Assembly: GCA_047125605.1 (NCBI GenBank)
Contig: CP138932.1
Span: 992,001-1,056,000, forward strand
Reading direction: 5' to 3'
DNA: 64,000 bases
DNA from: JAKVBK01 sp022447275
Lineage (GTDB): Bacteria; Pseudomonadota; Alphaproteobacteria; Rhodobacterales; Rhodobacteraceae
Below, piece by piece: positions 58,823 through 64,000 of the stretch (the first letter of the stretch is position 1; each line of letters opens with the position of its first letter). Position numbers and translations under genes: made by a program. The notes below the pieces were generated by a model. The model was not told where the DNA came from, did no database searches, and saw nothing but the letters and a program-made list of their open reading frames with translations.

Positions 58823-61162
58823 TCAGTGGATTTGCTCCTGAACCAATTCGGTCAACTCCGACAGTGAGAAGGGTTTTGGCAAGAATACTGAGTTTGGTAT
58901 TTCATCGCGTTTGTCCGGGAAACTGTCCTCCGCGTAGCCGGATACGAAAACCACATGCACATCTGGCCGGCGCTTGCGCGCCTTGCGAACCCATGTCGGA
59001 CCATCCAGGCCTGGCATGACCACATCGGTGACAAAGACATCAATATGCAAATCCGGATCTTCGAGCGTTTTCAGAGCTTCCTCGGCATTCTCCGCCTCCA
59101 GCACCGTGTAGCCGCGCATGCGCAAGGCGCGTGAGGCGAACGCCCTCACAGGGGCTTCGTCCTCCACGAGCAAAATAACGCCATCGCTTTGCTCCTTGGT
59201 CTCTTTTTTCTCGGGTTGAACCTGGCTGCGCTGCTCAGGCCTGTTCTCCTCAGGACTGTCCGCCGGAAAGAGCAATAAGAAGGTTGAGCCTTCACCTTCA
59301 GTGCTGTCTACGAAGATGTACCCGCCGGTCTGCTTCACGATACCGTATGCCGTTGAGAGACCAAGGCCGGTGCCTTCCCCGATCCGCTTCGTCGTATAAA
59401 ACGGCTCAAAAATCTTGGTGAGCTTATCAGGCGCGATGCCAGTGCCCGTATCTGTAACGGCAATCGACACGTAGCTTCCCTGCGGGACAACAACCCGATC
59501 GCGCGTGAACGGGGCACTGAATTCCGAAATGCGTGTGTCTATCCTGATTGTCCCGCCATCTGGCATCGCGTCTCGAGCGTTCACCACAAGGTTCATCAGA
59601 ACCTGCTCCAACTGCCGCTTATCTGCGCGCACCGGGGGCATGCCAGCCTCATGGGCAAGCTCAAGCACGATCTTCTCTCCGACAAGGCGGTTCAGCAGGT
59701 GAATCAATTCGCCCATTGTATTGCGCAGATCGATTGTTTCGAGTTGCAGGTTCTGCTTGCGAGAGAAGGCCAGCAATTGACCGACAAGACTGGCAGCCCG
59801 GTTTGCGTTCTGATTGATCTGCATCAGATCGCCATAATCAGGATCGCTGCTGTCGTGGCGCAGCAGCAGTAGATCGCAATGGCCTGAGATCGCCGTCAGA
59901 AGGTTGTTAAAATCATGTGCAACGCCGCCTGCAAGCTGGCCGATCGCCTGCATCTTCTGCGATTGCACAAATTGGGCTTCAAGGTTTTTGAGTTCAGTTG
60001 CATCGGTCAGCACTGCGACAAGGGCCGTCTCGCCCACTCCGCGCACAGGGTTTAGAGAAACGCGAATGAATCGTCCTTCATAGTCGCGCACCTGCACCAT
60101 CTCTGACTTTGGCGGCATCCGTCCTGAGGCCACATCCGCCAGCCAATCACGCACAGGCCGTCCGAGCCCCTCAACAAGACGTGCCAGTTGCGCACCGGGC
60201 GCAGCAGCCGCCCCAAGCAATTCAAGGGCCTGCGCGTTTGCTTCAAGGATACGACCCGTACTGGTGAGGCGCGCCAAGGCAATGGGAATGGAATCAAGAT
60301 CTGAATTTGAAAATTCAGTTTTTGCATTGGTCGTGTCGGGCAAAGCGACAAGCAAAATGCCACTCGCACTGCCTTGTGTTGATATGGCTTGTGCCAAAAC
60401 CTGTCTCGGCCCGTTGAGCGTTTCTACACCATACAGCCCATCCTTGGTGAAACCGGTGGGGAAAATGTCCTTAAGTCGTGTCCGCCGCGCACCAAAGAAC
60501 TGAAGCGCTGCTCTGTTGCAGTAGGTAACGGCGCCATCACCTTCGACAGAGACAAGGGGCAGCGGCACCATATCCCGCCAGTTCTCAGACCTATTGGCGA
60601 AAGCTTCAGGCACCATGCGCCAGAGCAAAAGACCACCCGATGCGGACACAACGGTCAGCCTTGAGGCGGCATCAGCGACACCAATCAAATCACTCACATG
60701 CCCATTTCGAGCCGCATCGCTTCGGATTCGCTTCAAGCTTGTGGCTGGTGCCGCAAAGTGCTGTCCTAGCAGGGCTTCAACATGAACGCCGACAAAGTCT
60801 CCAAATATGCGTTGCGCATATGGATTCGCATCCAACACGGTGCCAGCTATATCTGTGATCAGTGACATATACGGATCATGACGGTGTGCGTCAGAAAGCA
60901 CGTTGAGCGCGGTGTCTTTGCCGGATGCGGCCTGTGACCGGGTCCAGAACAGGACACCCGCGCAAAATGCCAAGACGAGACCAAGGAAGAACAAAAATGC
61001 CGCGGGCACAGGCTCTGATATAAACAGAACTGACGCGCACAAAGGCACAGCGAACACAATTAATATGCCAACCCGCCCTAGCGATTGCCGGAGTGTGCGC
61101 AAACCTCCCAGAAATCCAGCGGAGGAAGTTGTGAGTTGAAAGTCTTGATTCGACACCGTCAC
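58823..61162 (-). CDS. cckA: Hybrid sensor histidine kinase CckA
   Basis: CckA feeds phosphate through ChpT to the CtrA regulator, which in Rhodobacterales governs motility, gene-transfer-agent and stress genes. The 779-residue protein has two N-terminal membrane helices (about residues 28-71) and two PAS-like regions. The phospho-acceptor region is QKMQAIGQLAGGVAHDFNNL and the ATPase motifs are MNLVVNARDAMPDGG and GEGTGLGLSTAYGIVKQTGG. A C-terminal receiver follows, with ILLVEDEAPVRAF, VFVTDVVMPGLDGPTW (phosphorylated Asp) and VFLPKPFSLSEL. A Lys/Glu-rich linker joins kinase and receiver. The GTG start at 61162 fits the first helix. It faces the recA control region. Confidence 0.95.
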   Translation of the reverse strand: MTVSNQDFQLTTSSAGFLGGLRTLRQSLGRVGILIVFAVPLCASVLFISEPVPAAFLFFLGLVLAFCAGVLFWTRSQAASGKDTALNVLSDAHRHDPYMSLITDIAGTVLDANPYAQRIFGDFVGVHVEALLGQHFAAPATSLKRIRSDAARNGHVSDLIGVADAASRLTVVSASGGLLLWRMVPEAFANRSENWRDMVPLPLVSVEGDGAVTYCNRAALQFFGARRTRLKDIFPTGFTKDGLYGVETLNGPRQVLAQAISTQGSASGILLVALPDTTNAKTEFSNSDLDSIPIALARLTSTGRILEANAQALELLGAAAAPGAQLARLVEGLGRPVRDWLADVASGRMPPKSEMVQVRDYEGRFIRVSLNPVRGVGETALVAVLTDATELKNLEAQFVQSQKMQAIGQLAGGVAHDFNNLLTAISGHCDLLLLRHDSSDPDYGDLMQINQNANRAASLVGQLLAFSRKQNLQLETIDLRNTMGELIHLLNRLVGEKIVLELAHEAGMPPVRADKRQLEQVLMNLVVNARDAMPDGGTIRIDTRISEFSAPFTRDRVVVPQGSYVSIAVTDTGTGIAPDKLTKIFEPFYTTKRIGEGTGLGLSTAYGIVKQTGGYIFVDSTEGEGSTFLLLFPADSPEENRPEQRSQVQPEKKETKEQSDGVILLVEDEAPVRAFASRALRMRGYTVLEAENAEEALKTLEDPDLHIDVFVTDVVMPGLDGPTWVRKARKRRPDVHVVFVSGYAEDSFPDKRDEIPNSVFLPKPFSLSELTELVQEQIH

Positions 61163-61236
61163 ACTGTCTTAAAGAACTGGTTAATAGCACATTAACGAGG
61201 GTGCTCTCAGAACACACATATTACAACCTTAACGCG

Positions 61237-62406
61237 TCACTTGCGGCGAAAGATCGCCACAAAAAGTCCATCTGCGCCCTCGGCGGGTGAAATCGCACGT
61301 TGCAGGGCCAAGGCCCATTGGCTTCGTGCGCTTAGAAAGGCTGCAACCCTGTCCTGGTTTTCTTCCGGCAACATGGAACATGTCATGTAGACCAATGTGC
61401 CCTTCGGTGCGGCAAGATCGGCGCAGGCCTTAAGAATGCTATCCTGAACCGCATGAAGGTCCGCCAGGCGCGCCGGAGTCAGGGCCCATTTGGCTTCCGG
61501 TTGCCTGCGCCAAGCCCCACTGCCAGAGCAAGGAACATCCGCCACCACAACATCAAAAGGCGCATGGCGCGACACCGCATCGCCGGACAGGACCTTGATC
61601 TGCGCACCCGCACGGGCCGCACGCGCCGGCAGATCTGAAAGACGGCGCGGATTGGCATCATGTGCAAAATACCGGGCATCCACACGCGCCGCGAGCGCCA
61701 GCGATTTGCCGCCCCCACCAGCACAATAATCCAACACCCTGTCATCCTTGCGGAGCGGAACAACATCAGCGACCGCCTGAGACGCGGCATCTTGAATTTC
61801 CACCCTACCAGCCTGATATGCCTTGGCGTTGCGCAGCTTGCGCGCGCCCTCCGTCACAACCAGGGCCGTTGGGGAAAGCGGGTGCGGCTGGGCTAGGATG
61901 CCCTCTGCGGCAAGCGCAGCGATCGCCTCCTTTTGCGTCGACTTTTCACTGTTCACACGCAGGTGCAAATCTGCCCGACTGCGCATCAGCGCAAGCACGT
62001 CTTCACACGCGTCCCCCAACCCGCGTTTCAAAGAAGGCAGCAGCCAGTCGGGTACATCCGTGACGGGACGTACGCCAGAGGGCACGGATTTTTCAGCCTG
62101 CGACAAGGGGGGGGGCGCATGGCCCTGCCCCGTGAACATCTCATCCGGGTCTGTGCCTGCCGCGCGCAGCGCTCCGATCATCAAAGTGCGCCCATCCAAA
62201 CTATCCGCCGCACCGCCGCCCAACAGCGCGCAGCTTTGCCGGCAACGCAACACGTCAAACACATGATCGCGAATGGCAGCACGGTCTTTGGAGCCGGCAA
62301 AGCGGGAACGGCGCGCCCAGGTTGTCAGGGCCTTTTCGGCCGCAACGCCCACTGCAATCTCATCGAGGATTTCGATGGATGCCGCAATGCGGGCTTCAGG
62401 TGTCAT
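61237..62406 (-). CDS. RsmB/NOP-family class I SAM-dependent RNA methyltransferase
   Basis: This is a probable rRNA m5C methyltransferase. The N-terminal 100 residues are helical and NusB-like. The catalytic part has the SAM motif VLDYCAGGGGKSLALAARVD, the Pro-Cys motif FDVVVADVPCSGSGAWRRQP and the second Cys motif LVYMTCSMLPEENQDRVAAF; both cysteines used by m5C enzymes are present. The start at ATG 62406 is chosen over 62427. Whether it modifies C967 as RsmB does or another site is not certain. It lies between cckA and the uxuA remnant. Confidence 0.92.
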   Translation of the reverse strand: MTPEARIAASIEILDEIAVGVAAEKALTTWARRSRFAGSKDRAAIRDHVFDVLRCRQSCALLGGGAADSLDGRTLMIGALRAAGTDPDEMFTGQGHAPPPLSQAEKSVPSGVRPVTDVPDWLLPSLKRGLGDACEDVLALMRSRADLHLRVNSEKSTQKEAIAALAAEGILAQPHPLSPTALVVTEGARKLRNAKAYQAGRVEIQDAASQAVADVVPLRKDDRVLDYCAGGGGKSLALAARVDARYFAHDANPRRLSDLPARAARAGAQIKVLSGDAVSRHAPFDVVVADVPCSGSGAWRRQPEAKWALTPARLADLHAVQDSILKACADLAAPKGTLVYMTCSMLPEENQDRVAAFLSARSQWALALQRAISPAEGADGLFVAIFRRK

Positions 62407-62454
62407 TGCAAGCCTCCCATTTTTCACAAGCTGCGAGATATCGGACTGCGCAGA

Positions 62455-63292
62455 TCATTGCCCATGCTGCCGCCCCGCGATCACGCCACAGAGTTCCTCG
62501 AGACCGCGCGTCCGACCGATCAAGGGATAGCCGGGATACTCATTGGCCGCCAGATCGGCCAGCAGCGGGCGTATTGGGTCGTCCGGATTTATGTACAGAC
62601 TCAGCCCCCAAAGCTTTAACTGTGGGCATTACCTCCTGCAGTAAGGGCATGAAACCACGACGCAAATCATCGGGTGTCGGGCTTTCCCAAGGTGCAAGAA
62701 CCTGTCGCAGCCCTGCCGCATCACAGCGCGCATACGCACCGGGCAAGCCAGACATGATCGAAGTCAGCAGTTGCGCACGCCCATCATCACCCATGGAATC
62801 TGACGGGCGCTCGGCTATAGCGCAGGCCTCCAGCGTTTGATCTGCCCCAGCGTTGGTGCGTTCAAGCATGTGAATGTCAAAACAGGCCATCTCGGCAGCA
62901 TCATAGCGCAAGCAATGCCCTCCGGCATCAAACGGCGCGTCTAGGCGGATGCGCGTCTACTCCAGAACCGGCATGAAGGTGCAGCACACCTTATGCACAG
63001 CCTCGGCCGTCAGATTGGCAAGCGACTGTCGATGGTTGGCAAACATGCCGCCCAGCTTGCCCTGCCCGCGCTACATGTCTTCATGGACCAGCAGGCTTTC
63101 ACCAACCGCCGAATGCATGTTGCCGGGCGCGCCCACGATCAGTACCTTGCGCCGCGAGATCTCTTCGCGAGGCCACACCTCGCCATAGAGGATGTCATGC
63201 AGCGCCATGACGACGACGCGCGCCCCCGTCTGGGCAACCTCTTCAAGCCCGATCGCGCCGCGAGCTGCTAACCAGCGTCAGCTTTCCAACAT
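62455..63292 (-). pseudogene. uxuA: Decayed mannonate dehydratase gene
   Basis: Translating the minus strand from ATG 63292 gives a broken UxuA. Its segments follow E. coli UxuA in order: RWLAARGAIGLEEVAQTGAR, MALHDILYGEVWPREEISRR, GESLLVHEDM, VCCTFMPVLE, LRYDAAEMACFDIHMLER, LTSIMSGLPGAYARCDAAGL and DDLRRGFMPLLQEVMPTVKA. In-frame stops occur at 63278-63280, 63071-63073 and 62957-62959. A single-base shift near 62605 moves the frame to INPDDPIRP. That runs straight into the C-terminus, EYPGYPLIGRTRGLEELCG, so about 110 internal codons are deleted. The enzyme dehydrates D-mannonate in glucuronate catabolism; here it cannot be functional. Confidence 0.88.
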
Positions 63293-63447
63293 GCCCAACT
63301 CCACCGCTTTGGTGAGATCAACTCGCACAGTGAGAAGCCGCGCGGCAATGCGGATATCGCTTACAGGTGCCCAGTATATCCACTTGGCCCTTGCGGGAGG
63401 CAGTAAAAAGGCCTTGGGTAGGATGGGTTAAACGGGGGGGTCAGACA

Positions 63448-64000
63448 TGGCCAAAGTTCTGCTTTACTATGCGCATCCAGGTCACAAGTATTCGCGGGCG
63501 AATGCGGCTTTGGCCGAAGCCGCTCAGGCCGTTGCGGGCAGCACCGGTGACCTCAGCTTTGTGGATCTCTATGCGCGATATCCACGCCACAACATCAAAG
63601 TCGATGCAGAACAAGACAACTTGCGCGCCCATGACGTGATCCTGTTCCAGTTTCCAATGTTCTGGTATTCAACTCCGTCCATAATCAAAGAATGGCAGGA
63701 TCTGGTGTTGGAGCATGGCTTCGCTTACGGGGCTGGTGGCACGGCCCTGAAAGGCAAGCGAATGATGCTGGCCATTACGACCTCCGGTCCTGAAGAAGCC
63801 TATTCGCCGCAGGGCTACCAGAACCACACCTTGCGCACCTTCCTCTCGCCACTGCAGCAGACAGCGCATCTTTGCAACATGCGCTTTCTTGCGCCCTATG
63901 TACTTTACGGCGCTTTGAAATCTTCGCTCTCAGAGGGGATCCGGCCACATGCGGAAGGGTATCGCAAATTACTGCACGCGCTGATCGGAGATCGTCTCGA
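63448..64000 (+). CDS. NAD(P)H-dependent oxidoreductase, KefF/MdaB-like, cut by window end
   Basis: This is a flavodoxin-like-fold quinone reductase family member; about 184 codons are present and the frame is still open at the window edge. It starts MAKVLLYYAHPGHKYSRANA (FMN phosphate loop) and contains DLYARYPRHNIKVDAEQDNL, VILFQFPMFWYSTPSIIKEW and LEHGFAYGAGGTALKGKRMM, close to KefF. It also has TTSGPEEAYSPQGYQNHTL. KefF proteins activate the KefC potassium/proton antiporter, usually encoded next door; a kefC gene would be expected beyond the edge. GGGGGGG upstream of ATG 63448 is the Shine-Dalgarno. Confidence 0.85.

Noticed and set aside
62540..62911. 123-codon minus-strand frame as an intact hypothetical gene
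   Set aside because: It is an internal open stretch of the uxuA pseudogene, lying between a nonsense codon and a frameshift.

Overview
The window looks like an alphaproteobacterial chromosome of the Rhodobacteraceae (roseobacter-type). Supporting signs are the roughly 60 percent G+C coding sequence, a GTTC-N7-GTTC LexA box upstream of recA, a CckA hybrid kinase beside recA, and a 14-subunit nuo operon interrupted by small proteins typical of that family (DUF5337-like and DUF5333-like). Almost everything is vegetative core genome. I saw no tRNA, rRNA, CRISPR array, insertion sequence or prophage.

Layout. 1-4380 (minus): pyrH, frr, uppS, cdsA, dxr and the first 19 codons of rseP, the usual translation / isoprenoid / envelope cluster. 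4477-11215 (plus): miaA, an AraC-type regulator, and an oligopeptide-type ABC importer (Tat-exported binding protein plus two permeases) with no ATPase gene beside it. 11418-33633 (minus): one long run reading nuoA to nuoN, then birA, coaX and the RNase J gene. All 14 complex I subunits are present. Eleven further reading frames sit between them, many joined by ATGA, GTGA, TGATG or TAGTG overlaps. NuoE carries a C-terminal helix-hairpin-helix-like domain that is duplicated in the neighbouring membrane protein. 33874-43679 (minus): the leucine / isovalerate degradation operon (ivd, acyl-CoA synthetase, EcsC-like protein, a 52-codon frame, mccB, mccA, a GST, HMG-CoA lyase, methylglutaconyl-CoA hydratase-like protein), with a perfect palindrome between the ivd promoter and start codon. 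43811-45816 (minus): a DegT-type aminotransferase and a phosphoglycolate phosphatase. 45950-49814 (plus): glmU, glmS and an AlkD-like protein. 49838-53901: a lipoprotein (minus), then moaA and typA (plus) separated by about 600 bases without a gene. 53969-62406 (minus): MOSC protein, DUF1330 protein, alaS, recA, cckA and an RsmB-type RNA methyltransferase. 62455-63292 (minus): a decayed mannonate dehydratase (uxuA) gene, not previously marked by any long open frame. 63448 to the end (plus): a KefF-like NAD(P)H oxidoreductase cut by the window edge.

How the parts work together. Leucine breakdown yields acetyl-CoA and acetoacetate and passes electrons from isovaleryl-CoA dehydrogenase towards quinone. 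The adjacent nuo operon builds the proton-pumping NADH:quinone oxidoreductase. BirA plausibly biotinylates the MccA carrier domain encoded in the same region. GlmU and GlmS supply UDP-GlcNAc. The most unusual material is the set of non-subunit frames inside nuo. Such frames are known to interrupt nuo operons in this family, but most have no assigned function.
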